A stretch of 64,000 bases of DNA from Gillisia sp. UBA3175. GTDB taxonomy: Bacteria > Bacteroidota > Bacteroidia > Flavobacteriales > Flavobacteriaceae. Below are positions 17,875 through 27,251 of this stretch, one piece after another. Each line of letters starts with the position of its first letter. The first letter of the stretch is position 1. The notes below the pieces were generated by a model that made no database searches, was not told where the DNA came from, and saw only the letters and a program-made list of their open reading frames with translations. The translations under genes and the position numbers were made by a program. The stretch is taken from positions 659,229-723,228 of the forward strand of contig DEXV01000003.1 in the NCBI GenBank assembly GCA_002364325.1, written 5' to 3'.

Positions 17875-19089
17875 TTATAATTCTTCCAGACTTGTAATAA
17901 TTTGTGTAGGCGTACTTAAGCTTTTATGGACTGGACATTTATCTGCGATCTCTAGAAGTCTGGACTTTTGAGCTTCATCTATATCCCCTTTTATTTTTAA
18001 AATTCTGTGGAAAGTGTCTATTTTAGCACCTAGCTCTTCACATTGCTCGCAATCTGCTGCATATTCTCGACTGTATTTCACCCGGGTTTCTACATAATCT
18101 AACTTCCATCCTTTTCGCTTAGCATACATTTGTAAGGTCATCGAAGTACAAGCCGCCAAACCTGCAGAAACAAATTCGTATGGATTGGGACCAAAATCGT
18201 TTCCACCAACTTTTTCAGGTTCATCTGCAATAAGATAATGTCTTCCCGCCTTTATTTGAGTGGTAAAACCCTCTGGTCCTAAATGAGCAATTACATCCAG
18301 GTCGGATTGCAACTTTTCCTCTGGAGGAAGATCAATATATCTGTGGGCCCAGCTCCCTATGATATTTCCAGCATATTTAGAATCTATTTTATTAGATAAT
18401 AAATGATCTGCACCATCAAGGGAAACAAAACTTTTTGGATGTTTTGCAGCCAAATAGATATCTTCCGCATTCTTTATCTCTACAATAGAATCTTGTGGAG
18501 AATGAAGAATTAATAATGATTTGTTTAATTTTGGGATGATCTCCAAAAGATCGTTCTTTTCTAGATCTTCTAAAAATTGTTTTTTGATTTGAAAATTCCT
18601 ACCACCAATATTGACAGCCGCTTTCCCATTTTTCAAGATCTCATCTAGATCGTCTTTTAATAAATTTTTGACATGTCCAATATTTGCTGGTGCTCCAATT
18701 GTGGCTACAGCTTTTACAGATTCTAATTTGTTGGCAGCATATAAAACAGCTGCTCCGCCAAGGGAATGGCCAACGAGAAGTACTGGGGCTTTATAACTTT
18801 CTTCTAAAAATTGGGCTGCAGCAAAAAGATCTTCTACATTTCCTGAAAAATTGGAATCTTCAAACTCACCTTCGCTTTCACCTAAACCAGTAAAATCGAA
18901 ACGTAGCACACCAAAACCGTGAGCAATAAGTGAATCACAGATGTTTTTTACGGCAAAGAAATTTTTGTTGCAAGTAAAACAATGAGCAAAAAGGACAAAG
19001 TTATGGGCAATCCTATTATCTGGCAGTTCAATACTTCCGTTAAGATCTAAGCCTTCTCTGTTCTTAAATGTAATTTTGGTGCTGCTCAT
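17875..19089 (-). CDS. Alpha/beta hydrolase fused to an OsmC domain
   Basis: 404 residues. The N-terminal hydrolase (about 1-255) has the nucleophile elbow LLVGHSLGGAAVL, an acid in LHSPQDSIV and a histidine in DGADHLLSN. The C-terminal OsmC-like domain (about 270-404) has SAGLAACTSMTLQMYAKRKG with the family cysteine, and ADKCPVHKSL with the second. OsmC domains reduce organic hydroperoxides with two cysteines. This two-domain form is known in several bacterial groups. Cytoplasmic. It is in the same orientation as the lipid kinase 42 bases upstream, so they are probably cotranscribed. Confidence 0.88.
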   Translation of the reverse strand: MSSTKITFKNREGLDLNGSIELPDNRIAHNFVLFAHCFTCNKNFFAVKNICDSLIAHGFGVLRFDFTGLGESEGEFEDSNFSGNVEDLFAAAQFLEESYKAPVLLVGHSLGGAAVLYAANKLESVKAVATIGAPANIGHVKNLLKDDLDEILKNGKAAVNIGGRNFQIKKQFLEDLEKNDLLEIIPKLNKSLLILHSPQDSIVEIKNAEDIYLAAKHPKSFVSLDGADHLLSNKIDSKYAGNIIGSWAHRYIDLPPEEKLQSDLDVIAHLGPEGFTTQIKAGRHYLIADEPEKVGGNDFGPNPYEFVSAGLAACTSMTLQMYAKRKGWKLDYVETRVKYSREYAADCEQCEELGAKIDTFHRILKIKGDIDEAQKSRLLEIADKCPVHKSLSTPTQIITSLEEL

Positions 19090-19131
19090 AATTTAAATTT
19101 TTAAAATATTTAGTTTGAAAAAACTTGGAAT

Positions 19132-20025
19132 TTATGCCGGTACAAAACTTATTGGTACGGCCACTTTCAATTTTTGCTTGGCTACTTTTGCAATTACTTG
19201 TCTTCTTTTACCAATAAACTCTCCATCGATCTGAAAAGCAATTGGTTCGATACAACTTATTTTTGCTTCTTCAGTAGAAATTGCCTCGACAAAAGTAGAG
19301 TCTAATTTTACGTTTTTAAAAAGAGTTTTTATAATTTGGAAGACACTGATTTTTTTGAAGATAAGCACTTCAAATTTACCGTCATTTAATTTTCCATTTG
19401 GATTTATATTGGCTCCTGTTCCAAATTTATTGGCATTAGCAATTGCTAACAACACCCCTTTTTTAAGATATCGGTGACCATTTGCCTCGATCTCGAATTT
19501 GTAAGGATAATTAGATTTGAAAAGTGTGGGGAAAGATTGAATAAAATAACCCCATTTTCCTCTTACATTAGAGTGTTCGTAATGTCTAATTAATTCGGCA
19601 TTAACTCCGAGATCGGCAATATGCAAACACATTTCTTGATTAAGTTCTAATGTATCTACAATAAAGGTATTTGGGCCTAAAGCAACTTCCATTTGTTCTG
19701 GTAAATTACTAGGTAAATCCAGATTTATAGCAAAACCATTTGCAGATCCAGCGGGAAGGATTCCTAATGTAAGATCGTAATTTTTAAGAGCAGATGCTAC
19801 TAGCTGTATAGTTCCATCTCCACCTGCTACCAACACACGTTCAGGATAGTAGGTTTCAATCATATTGGAAATACCTGATTCATCATTTTCGCCTGTAGTT
19901 TCGTAAACCAAAAGCTCTAATTCTTTTTCCCAAAGGAATTCCTTAACATCGTGGAGAAGCTTTGCTTTATCAAAACTCCCGGAAATTGGATTTACTACTA
20001 ATAAAATTTGATTTTCTGCTACCAT
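19132..20025 (-). CDS. YegS/DAGK-family lipid kinase
   Basis: 297 residues. It shows the diacylglycerol-kinase catalytic motifs VNPISGSFDKAK, VAGGDGTIQLVASAL and LPAGSANGFAINLDLP, then a beta-rich C-terminal domain ending in FQIDGEFIGKRRQVIAKV. Such enzymes phosphorylate diacylglycerol or related lipids at the membrane. The exact lipid cannot be read from sequence. It probably begins a two-gene unit with the hydrolase-OsmC gene and is divergent from the App1-like gene. Confidence 0.85.
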   Translation of the reverse strand: MVAENQILLVVNPISGSFDKAKLLHDVKEFLWEKELELLVYETTGENDESGISNMIETYYPERVLVAGGDGTIQLVASALKNYDLTLGILPAGSANGFAINLDLPSNLPEQMEVALGPNTFIVDTLELNQEMCLHIADLGVNAELIRHYEHSNVRGKWGYFIQSFPTLFKSNYPYKFEIEANGHRYLKKGVLLAIANANKFGTGANINPNGKLNDGKFEVLIFKKISVFQIIKTLFKNVKLDSTFVEAISTEEAKISCIEPIAFQIDGEFIGKRRQVIAKVAKQKLKVAVPISFVPA

Positions 20026-20088
20026 AAATTGTAAATTGCTGCTAAAATTAACTATTTTGAAAATATACTTTCGTTAATAAAAACTCAA

Positions 20089-21057
20089 TTGACAAAATTT
20101 GACCTTAAATTATATCGCGGTTATTTAAACGATCAAGAATTAGTGGTCTTTGGTCATGTTTTTAGATCTTGGGCTCCAGATAAGTATAGAATAGATAGAC
20201 GAGGGATTAAACATGCCTTATCTATTATGCACATGTTCAATATTAAGCCTATCTCTAATATAAGAGTGAAATTAGAGTTTCAAGATATTACGGTGGAAAC
20301 CAAAACTTTGGATGATGGTTATTTCAGATTCAATATTCCTTTTAATAAAAAATTAGAATGTGGATGGCATACTTATACAGTTACTTGCTCATTAGGAGAA
20401 TTTGGAATAGTAGAAATAGGAGAAATACTAAAGCCATTTGAAAGTAAATATGTCATCATTTCAGATATCGATGATACCTTTCTAATCTCATACAGCGGTA
20501 ATTTTTTCAAGAAGCTTTATGTTATGCTGCTTAAGAATATCAATAAACGAAAGATCTTTGAAGATGCTGCACCACATTATAAAGCCTTAAGTAGCTATGG
20601 ACAGGAAAACGAACATGCATTTAATTCCTTTTTCTATGTTTCTAGCAGTGAGTGGAACTTATACGATTTTATTGTGGAGTTTGCCAAACGTCACCATCTA
20701 CCCAAGGCAGTTATCAAGCTGAAGAAAATTAAAACAGGAATTTCAGATTTTCTAATGACTGGGCGTGGTGGACACGATCATAAATTCGAAAAGATAAAGG
20801 ATATCATTTCTTTTTATCCCAAATTACAATATGTACTTATTGGGGACGATTCCCAAAAGGATCCATATATCTACGAACGAATTTGCAAAATATTTCCCTT
20901 GAATGTGAAAGCGGTTTATATTAGAAAAACAACAAAATTCGAAAAACCAGAAGTGGTAAAGGTCTTGGATAATTTAAATGATCTGGGGGTAGATACTTGT
21001 TATTTTATACATAGCGAAAAAGCCATTAGACATTCTAAAAGAATTGGGATTATTTAG
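20089..21057 (+). CDS. DUF2183 / App1-like phosphatase
   Basis: 322 residues from a TTG start (20089); the next in-frame ATG is far inside conserved sequence, so TTG is preferred. A beta-rich N-terminal part (about 20-115) precedes the HAD-like catalytic domain, which begins YVIISDIDDTFLISYSG with the DxDDT motif of yeast phosphatidate phosphatase App1. Later motifs are FYVSSSEWNLYDF and YVLIGDDSQKDP, again HAD-like. It may act on phosphatidate, which would link it to the divergent lipid kinase across a 63-base gap. That link is inference. Confidence 0.82.
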   Translation: MTKFDLKLYRGYLNDQELVVFGHVFRSWAPDKYRIDRRGIKHALSIMHMFNIKPISNIRVKLEFQDITVETKTLDDGYFRFNIPFNKKLECGWHTYTVTCSLGEFGIVEIGEILKPFESKYVIISDIDDTFLISYSGNFFKKLYVMLLKNINKRKIFEDAAPHYKALSSYGQENEHAFNSFFYVSSSEWNLYDFIVEFAKRHHLPKAVIKLKKIKTGISDFLMTGRGGHDHKFEKIKDIISFYPKLQYVLIGDDSQKDPYIYERICKIFPLNVKAVYIRKTTKFEKPEVVKVLDNLNDLGVDTCYFIHSEKAIRHSKRIGII

Positions 21058-21097
21058 AAAAAAACTAAAGATCCAATATGGATTTTATTTATTTCTA

Positions 21098-21131
21098 CTA
21101 ATTACTAATTACTAATTACTAATTACTAATT
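21098..21131. repeat. Tandem repeat of ATTACTA
   Basis: Four perfect ATTACTA units at 21101-21128, with partial units CTA before and ATT after. No spacer exists between units, so this is a microsatellite-type array and not CRISPR. Confidence 0.9.
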
Positions 21132-21536
21132 GTCAATTTTCACACAAACGATTCCTTGATTGTGGGATTCAACAGCCATCTCATTAAAATTTATTCCTCT
21201 TATTCCATTTGTAATTCTAGGTAATTCCCATAAACTATAAAATCCTTTTAGGATGTTTGGGAGAAAGTTTAGTAAACCTGAGGGACAGTTCTCAGTTTTA
21301 GGAATCTTCGGGTTTAAATGCCCTTAAAGCTTGGGCAGCTTTATGAAAAAAATGTTAATTAGATTTAACCATTCTCATATTAAACCTATACCAGATATTC
21401 TCAAGTGCATAATTTTTCTTCAATAATTATTGTTATTAACTCATTAACTATTTTCAATGAATGGATTATATCAACTTTCGCTTTTAAAAATATTAAAAAG
21501 AAATATTTGTTAACAGGTGAGAAGCTAGTATAAAAA

Positions 21537-21576
21537 AAGTCCAATTAGAATAGTTGGAACTACTTTAATTGGACTT
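21537..21576 (-). terminator. Intrinsic terminator of the DUF1080 unit
   Basis: AAGTCCAATTA (21537-21547) pairs perfectly with TAATTGGACTT (21566-21576) around an 18-base loop. A run of A before it gives the T tract on the minus strand. Confidence 0.8.
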
Positions 21577-21665
21577 ATTAAAACCTGGTAATATTTCAGC
21601 AGATTTTTGAATTTAATATAATTCTATATGCATCAATAAGTATAAAACTTATTGATGGATTTACA

Positions 21666-22499
21666 TTACAATTTTTTGATTTTGATATTTCTGAACCATA
21701 CATCATCTCCGTGATCTTGCAGACCTATAAAGCCTTGTTTATCTTCACCTCCTGCATTCAGAAAGTTCTCCCAATCTTTGAATTTGCTGTTTTTTACCAT
21801 TTCCTTCCAGTCATCTGTCCATAAATGATATTCCACCACATTTTCGCCATTTTGGTTGTGCACAACGGTACCGCGGTAAACAAGAATAGAAACTTTATTC
21901 CATTCACCAACTGGCTTTGCGTTTTGAGGTTTAGCTGGAATAAGGTCGTACAAGGATCCAGCTTGCCTATTTCCATCTTTTCCTAACCTTGCATCAGGAT
22001 GCTTATCATTGTCGAGAATTTGCATTTCTGGTGCAGAGGTATAAATAGGTTCACCTTCTATTTCCTTTGCTAAATAAAAAATACCGCTATTTCCTCCTTC
22101 GGATACTTTCCACTCAAGTGTTAGTTCAAAATCCTTAAATTGTTCGTCATAAATGATATCGCCACCGCCGCCGGCTTCTCCGGAACCTGATCCTTGTACT
22201 TTTATAGCACCATCTTCCACTATCCAACCTTGAGAAGGAAACGAATCTTTGTCATATCCCCTCCATCCTTCAGTAGTTTTTCCATCAAATAATAGCTTCC
22301 AACCATCCTCTTTTTCCTTTTGAGAAAGTTCATTCACCTTTGCTACAGTATCAACTTCTGCAACAGTTACTTCTTCATTTTCTTCAGTATTTTCCTTTTT
22401 CTCACCACAAGAAGTAAGGATAGATCCAATGAAGATTAGTGAAATTGGTAAAGAATAAGATTTCTTTATAAACTTAGATATCAAAATATTTTTTTTCAT
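21666..22499 (-). CDS. DUF1080 (3-keto-disaccharide hydrolase family) lipoprotein
   Basis: 277 residues. A lipoprotein signal ends in ILTSC and is followed by an acidic/lysine run (GEKKENTEENEE) that fits surface or outer-membrane sorting in Flavobacteriia. The DUF1080 lectin-like domain (about 60-277) shows GWKLLFDGKTTEGWRGYD, LEWKVSEGGNSGIFY, GSLYDLIPA and FIGLQDHGDDVWFRNIKI. Members of this family hydrolyse or lyse 3-keto-glycosides. It follows the Gfo/Idh/MocA gene by 42 bases, with a terminator downstream, so it ends that operon. Function is inferred from family and neighbours. Confidence 0.85.
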   Translation of the reverse strand: MKKNILISKFIKKSYSLPISLIFIGSILTSCGEKKENTEENEEVTVAEVDTVAKVNELSQKEKEDGWKLLFDGKTTEGWRGYDKDSFPSQGWIVEDGAIKVQGSGSGEAGGGGDIIYDEQFKDFELTLEWKVSEGGNSGIFYLAKEIEGEPIYTSAPEMQILDNDKHPDARLGKDGNRQAGSLYDLIPAKPQNAKPVGEWNKVSILVYRGTVVHNQNGENVVEYHLWTDDWKEMVKNSKFKDWENFLNAGGEDKQGFIGLQDHGDDVWFRNIKIKKL

Positions 22500-22541
22500 T
22501 TTCTGTTTTTGCTTAAATTAAATTTTAACTATATAATAAGG

Positions 22542-24020
22542 TTAAGCTAATTTCCAGCCTTCTCTGTAATTATGTTTGATGTACTCTTCTGAAGCTTGTT
22601 TAGCATTTATTGTTTCGTACTGAGTATCAAATTTAGGATCACCGTTAATAACTGTAAACTTATCTGTAGTCACAATTTTAACTTCCTCATTATCTCCAAT
22701 ATTTGTAATCTTCATATTCTCACCGTCCCAATCTAGTTTTTTCTTTAGATCCTGTAACCTAATAGCGAGATTTCCCATTACAACTACTTCGTTAAAAGGC
22801 CCTGCATAAGCGAAGTTGGAACTTGCTTCTACCCGGCTTGCTTTAGGTTCTTTACATGCTCTTACCCAATCCATTTCATGGCTAAGCTCTACACGTGGAA
22901 TTACTTTTTTAACTTGTGGAGGATTATTTTCCCTTCCTATAATATAAGGATCACGACCGTAAGTACTACAAATAATAGTTCCCTTGGTACCAATAACCAT
23001 AGCTCCGCCGCCGCCGTCACCCATAATTTTCCCGGGTTCCATTCCCGCAGGTCTTTCTGGCAATAATCCGCCATCATACCAATTAAATTTAAGGGCAGGC
23101 ATTTTTATTTTATCGAGACTTTTTCTTTCGGGAAAATAGTAAGTAACCATACCTGCAATAGGTGCGCTTTCTGTATTTACCTGTGAAGAACTTCCTTCAA
23201 ATGCGGTAGGATGACCAAGATTCAATGCTAAATACACCGGATCCATAAGATGGCATCCCATATCTCCTAATGCTCCTGTTCCAAAATCCCACCATGCTCT
23301 CCAGTTCCAAGGTGTATATGCTGGGTGATATGGTCTGCTTTTAGCCGGTCCGAGGAAAAGATCCCAATCTAAAGTAGAAGGAACTGGTGGTTGTTCTGTA
23401 GGTCTTTCCAAACCTTGGGGCCAAATAGGTCGATTTGTCCAAGCATGTGCTTCAATTGGATCCCCAATTTCACCATTTTGAATCCATTCTGCGAATAATC
23501 TTGTTCCTTCATTAGAATGACCTTGATTTCCCATTTGGGTTGCAACCCCGGTTTGTTTTGCCATTCCTGTTAAATACCTGGACTCATAAATTGAATGGGT
23601 AAGTGGTTTCTGAAGATATACGTGTTTTCCCATGCTCATACTGGCACCGGCAGTTAGTGCGTGGGTATGGTCTGGAGTTGCAATTACAACGGCATCTATA
23701 TCCTTATCCATTTCTTCAAGCATCTTACGGTAATCTAGGTATTTTTTTGCTTTTGGATAATCATTAAAAGTTTTTGCTGAATAATCCCAATCTACATCAC
23801 AAAGTGCAACGATATTTTGTCCGGTTATATTTGTCAAGTTTGACCTTCCCATTCCTCCAACCCCTATTCCCGCTATATTAAGAGTGTCACTGGGTGCAGT
23901 AAAACCTACACCACCTAGAACGTGTCTAGGAACAATCATTACTCCGGCGGCGGTCATAGCTGTATTCGCAATAAACTTCCTCCTAGAAACATGATTTGTT
24001 TCTTTTTTATTTTTATCCAT
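22542..24020 (-). CDS. Tat-exported Gfo/Idh/MocA oxidoreductase
   Basis: 492 residues. A twin-arginine signal (VSRRKFIANTAMTAAGV) exports a folded NAD(P)-dependent protein. The Rossmann domain (about 45-165) has IAGIGVGGMGRSNL and DAVVIATPDHTHA. The catalytic-lysine loop is GKHVYLQKPLTHS, with Q where many relatives have E. The C-terminal substrate domain (about 180-430) includes NWRAWWDFGTGALGDMGCHL. Periplasmic members of this group act on 3-keto sugars or glycosides. It is the first gene of a two-gene unit with DUF1080. Confidence 0.88.
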   Translation of the reverse strand: MDKNKKETNHVSRRKFIANTAMTAAGVMIVPRHVLGGVGFTAPSDTLNIAGIGVGGMGRSNLTNITGQNIVALCDVDWDYSAKTFNDYPKAKKYLDYRKMLEEMDKDIDAVVIATPDHTHALTAGASMSMGKHVYLQKPLTHSIYESRYLTGMAKQTGVATQMGNQGHSNEGTRLFAEWIQNGEIGDPIEAHAWTNRPIWPQGLERPTEQPPVPSTLDWDLFLGPAKSRPYHPAYTPWNWRAWWDFGTGALGDMGCHLMDPVYLALNLGHPTAFEGSSSQVNTESAPIAGMVTYYFPERKSLDKIKMPALKFNWYDGGLLPERPAGMEPGKIMGDGGGGAMVIGTKGTIICSTYGRDPYIIGRENNPPQVKKVIPRVELSHEMDWVRACKEPKASRVEASSNFAYAGPFNEVVVMGNLAIRLQDLKKKLDWDGENMKITNIGDNEEVKIVTTDKFTVINGDPKFDTQYETINAKQASEEYIKHNYREGWKLA

Positions 24021-24413
24021 AATTTTAGAATTTAAATTTTTAAGTTTAAGAAAAGTGGTTAAATCTTGTGGTTAAATATTGGACAATATAAAAAAAACTT
24101 GCGCATGTTGTTAATAAAAATTTAAAAATCCGATAATGGATAGGAAATCAGATATTTATGGTTTTTAACGAATAATCTATTTTGTAAATCTGTATTTTGT
24201 CATAATAATTATCTCCTCAACCTGAATTTATCTCAAGGCTTTAGTTTATGTAATTGATCTAAAGTGTTATGAGATTCTGAAATAAATTTAGAATGACGTC
24301 CTATATTAGTATATTACTTTACGTACAATCAACTAATTATGTTTCTAAATTAGCTGAGTTTTATTAGCGAATTGAAAACGTTTAATTAGGAATATGGTCT
24401 TTTTTTTGGAATG
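24021..24413. other. 393-base leader region upstream of the Gfo/Idh/MocA gene
   Basis: Gene-free. An AAACGTTT palindrome within TTGAAAACGTTTAA (24372-24385) resembles half of the LacI-type site near susC. No clear promoter was seen. The 5' part could also hold the end of the TIM-barrel transcript, as no strong hairpin follows that gene. Confidence 0.35.
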
Positions 24414-25397
24414 TTATAATTTGCTTCCTTCAGTGATTAAAAGTTTTTTTGTTGCAATTATTCCTTCTTCCGCTGTAAGATTCTGACCTTCATATTCTAT
24501 ACCTATATAACCTGTATAGCCAGCATCTTTTACAATTTTAAGAATTTTTTGAAAATCCATGGTTGTCTCCTGGCCTTCATCATTAAAGTTATAAGATTTT
24601 GCGCTTACTGCTTTTGCAAATGGCATCATTTCTTCAATTCCTTGATATCTCGGATATTCTTCTATGCATTTAGCATTCCAACGTTCTCCGTCTTTACGTT
24701 TTAAGCAAAAATTTCCAAAATCGGGAAGGGTTCCAACATTGGGAAGATTTACACCTTCCATCACCTCAACAAGAAGTTTGGCATTGGAGGATAAATATCC
24801 GTGGTTCTCTACCAATACATTTATGCCTTTAGTAGAGGCATATTCTCCTAATTTTTTAAGACCATCGATTGAATTATTTTTCCATGCCTCCTCATCATTG
24901 CTTCCAAAAAGATTTACTCTTATAGAATGACAGTCTAAAAATTGAGCGGCATCCACCCATTTTTTATGGTTTTCAACAGCCATGTTTCGTTCTGCATTAT
25001 CTGAAGTAGCAAGATCTCCCTCACCATCTACCATAATTAAAACATTTTCAACATTATACTTTTCGCTTCTGGCTTTTAAAGTGTCTAGAACAGTTGCAAG
25101 GCTTACTTCCTCTACTTTCGATGTATAAAGTCCGCTCACATATTCAATTCCTGAAAAACCCATCTCATGTGCTTTTTTAGCAAAATCCATAGGATCCATT
25201 TTACCTTCGATCATTGGTTTGCTTAGAGACCATTGCGCTAGCGAAATCTTGAAAAACAATTCCTGATCTTCAGTTTGGCTGCCTGCAGTTTCTATAGGTG
25301 CTTTTACTACCTGATTGCTTTTACATGAGACTAAACTTGCCATTAAAAATAAGGGAAGTAAAAATAATCTAGTAATCTTAAGGGGTTTTCGTATCAT
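24414..25397 (-). CDS. Sugar isomerase/epimerase (TIM-barrel) lipoprotein
   Basis: 327 residues. A lipoprotein signal ends in MASLVSC. The barrel (about 45-325) belongs to the AP endonuclease 2/xylose isomerase-like group: AQWSLSKPMIEGKMDPMDFA, GFSGIEYVSGLY, VLVENHGYLSS, GTLPDFGNF and GYIGIEYEGQ carry the expected metal-binding E, D, H and E. Exported members cluster with DUF1080 and Gfo/Idh/MocA proteins and are proposed to act on 3-keto-glycosides. It lies divergent from the GMC dehydrogenase across 142 bases. Confidence 0.83.
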   Translation of the reverse strand: MIRKPLKITRLFLLPLFLMASLVSCKSNQVVKAPIETAGSQTEDQELFFKISLAQWSLSKPMIEGKMDPMDFAKKAHEMGFSGIEYVSGLYTSKVEEVSLATVLDTLKARSEKYNVENVLIMVDGEGDLATSDNAERNMAVENHKKWVDAAQFLDCHSIRVNLFGSNDEEAWKNNSIDGLKKLGEYASTKGINVLVENHGYLSSNAKLLVEVMEGVNLPNVGTLPDFGNFCLKRKDGERWNAKCIEEYPRYQGIEEMMPFAKAVSAKSYNFNDEGQETTMDFQKILKIVKDAGYTGYIGIEYEGQNLTAEEGIIATKKLLITEGSKL

Positions 25398-25491
25398 GAA
25401 ATTTTGTTTAAAGGTTTTTAATTTGATAATAGCTTATTGAATATTAAAAGTATACCTTCTTCAAAGATGTAAAAAAATAAACATAATTCAA

Positions 25492-25499
25492 TATATTTG
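25492..25499 (+). promoter_or_regulatory. Putative -7 box of the GMC dehydrogenase gene
   Basis: TATATTTG matches TAnnTTTG exactly, 40 bases upstream of the GTG start at 25540. No TTTG lies at the usual distance, so support is partial. Confidence 0.3.
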
Positions 25500-25539
25500 G
25501 CAATATTCCTCAAATGAAAAATTAATCAACCCCAGAACT

Positions 25540-27240
25540 GTGAGTAAGATTTATGAAAATGAAACCTATGATGCAATAGTAGTAGGTACCGGAATTAGTG
25601 GCGGATGGGCTGCCAAAGAATTGTGTGAAAAAGGGTTTAAAACTCTAGTCCTTGAAAGAGGACCTATGGTAGAACATGTTAAGGACTACCCAACTATGAA
25701 TGATGATCCTTGGGATTATAAATTTAAAGGACAAGTTCCCAGAGAAGAAGCGAAAAATCAGTTAAAACAGGCTAGAACTGGTTATACGGTTAATGAAGCT
25801 TCCAAACATTGGTTTGTAGATGATGTTAAGCATCCTTATAATGAAACTAAAAGATTCGATTGGATTCGTGGTTATCATGTTGGAGGGAGATCAATAATGT
25901 GGGGAAGGCATAGTTACAGATTAAGCGATCTTGATTTTGAAGCAAACAAAAAAGATGGGATAGCTGTAGATTGGCCCATAAGATATAAAGATATAGCCCC
26001 TTGGTATGATTATGTAGAATCTTTTATTGGAGTAAGTGGTGAGAATCTCGGACTTCCACAATTGCCAGATGGTAAATTATTGCCAATGATGGAATTAAAT
26101 TGTGTGGAAGATCATCTTAAAAAGAGTATGGTGGAGAATTTTACTGATAGGGTTCTTACAGCTGGTCGAGTAGCACATATTACTAATAATGAAAAATTTG
26201 AAGGCCGGGCTCCATGCCAATATAGGAATCGTTGTATAAGAGGTTGTCCTTATGGAGCATATTTTAGTAGTAATTCATCCACCTTACCTGCGGCACAGCG
26301 TACAGGTAATATGACATTAAGGCCAAATTCAATTGTGAGTGAAGTGATCTATGATTCTGAAACTAAAAAAGCAACTGGTGTAAAAGTAATTGATGTGGAC
26401 TCGAAGGAAGTTCATGAATTCAAAGCAAATGTTATTTTCTTATGTGCTTCTTCTATCGCATCTGCCAGTATTTTGATGCAATCCAAATCTGATAGATTCC
26501 CTGAGGGAATGGGAAATGATAGCGGAGAACTTGGTCATAATATTATGGATCATCACTTTGATGCCGGCGCTTCAGGTAAATATGATGGTTTTAAGGATAA
26601 GTATTATAAAGGAAGGAAACCAAATGGAATTTACCTGCCACGTTTCAGAAACCTTACAGAAAATGAAGATCATGATTTTATACGCGGATACGGATATCAG
26701 GGTGGAGCAAGCAGAGATAACTGGAATGAGACTATTGCCGAAGCCAGTTATGGAAAAGAATTAAAAGAGGCCATCTCCAAACCAGGAGGCTGGACCATGG
26801 GATTGATGGGATTTGGAGAGACCCTTCCATATCACGAAAATAAAATGTCTCTTGATTATGATAAACTAGATGAATGGGGACTTCCTACCATAAGCTTTGA
26901 CGCCGAATTCAAAGAAAATGAATTAAAGATGCGTAAAGACATGGTGGAACAGGCCGTAATAATGCTTGAAAAAGCAGGTTTTAGGGATGTTAAGGGATAT
27001 GATAATATAGGAGCTCCTGGACTAGGAATCCACGAAATGGGAACAGCCAGAATGGGTAGGGATCCAAAAACTTCTGTTTTAAACGGAAATAATCAGTTGC
27101 ATTCTGTGCCCAACGTTTATGTAACAGATGGTTCTTTTATGACTTCGGCCGCCTGCCAAAATCCATCGTTAACATATATGGCAATGACGGCAAGAGCTGC
27201 AGCTCACGCAGCTGAAAATTTTAAAAAATCAGAAGCTTAA
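25540..27240 (+). CDS. GMC oxidoreductase, pyranoside 3-dehydrogenase type catalytic subunit
   Basis: 566 residues from a GTG start. The FAD-binding motif DAIVVGTGISGGWAAKELCE lies at the N-terminus. The conserved histidine and asparagine of the GMC active site are H498 (IHEMGTARMG) and N541 (CQNPSLTYMA). It lacks a signal peptide, which suits export by hitchhiking on its partner, the Tat-signalled subunit 3 gene 11 bases downstream. In related systems the pair oxidises glucosides at C3 to 3-keto-glycosides. No cytochrome c subunit is encoded nearby, so the electron acceptor is unknown. Confidence 0.87.
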   Translation: MSKIYENETYDAIVVGTGISGGWAAKELCEKGFKTLVLERGPMVEHVKDYPTMNDDPWDYKFKGQVPREEAKNQLKQARTGYTVNEASKHWFVDDVKHPYNETKRFDWIRGYHVGGRSIMWGRHSYRLSDLDFEANKKDGIAVDWPIRYKDIAPWYDYVESFIGVSGENLGLPQLPDGKLLPMMELNCVEDHLKKSMVENFTDRVLTAGRVAHITNNEKFEGRAPCQYRNRCIRGCPYGAYFSSNSSTLPAAQRTGNMTLRPNSIVSEVIYDSETKKATGVKVIDVDSKEVHEFKANVIFLCASSIASASILMQSKSDRFPEGMGNDSGELGHNIMDHHFDAGASGKYDGFKDKYYKGRKPNGIYLPRFRNLTENEDHDFIRGYGYQGGASRDNWNETIAEASYGKELKEAISKPGGWTMGLMGFGETLPYHENKMSLDYDKLDEWGLPTISFDAEFKENELKMRKDMVEQAVIMLEKAGFRDVKGYDNIGAPGLGIHEMGTARMGRDPKTSVLNGNNQLHSVPNVYVTDGSFMTSAACQNPSLTYMAMTARAAAHAAENFKKSEA

Positions 27241-27251
27241 ATTTTATAATT

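Larger units (their letters stand above)
21058..21665. other. 608-base gene-free stretch with a tandem repeat
   Basis: No gene or RNA was recognised. It holds a 7-base tandem repeat (21098-21131) near the App1-like gene and a strong terminator (21537-21576) for the opposite DUF1080 unit. The rest is AT-rich with stops in all frames. Confidence 0.5.

Noticed and set aside
21098..21131. CRISPR-like repeats
   Set aside because: The units are 7 bases and directly adjacent with no spacers.
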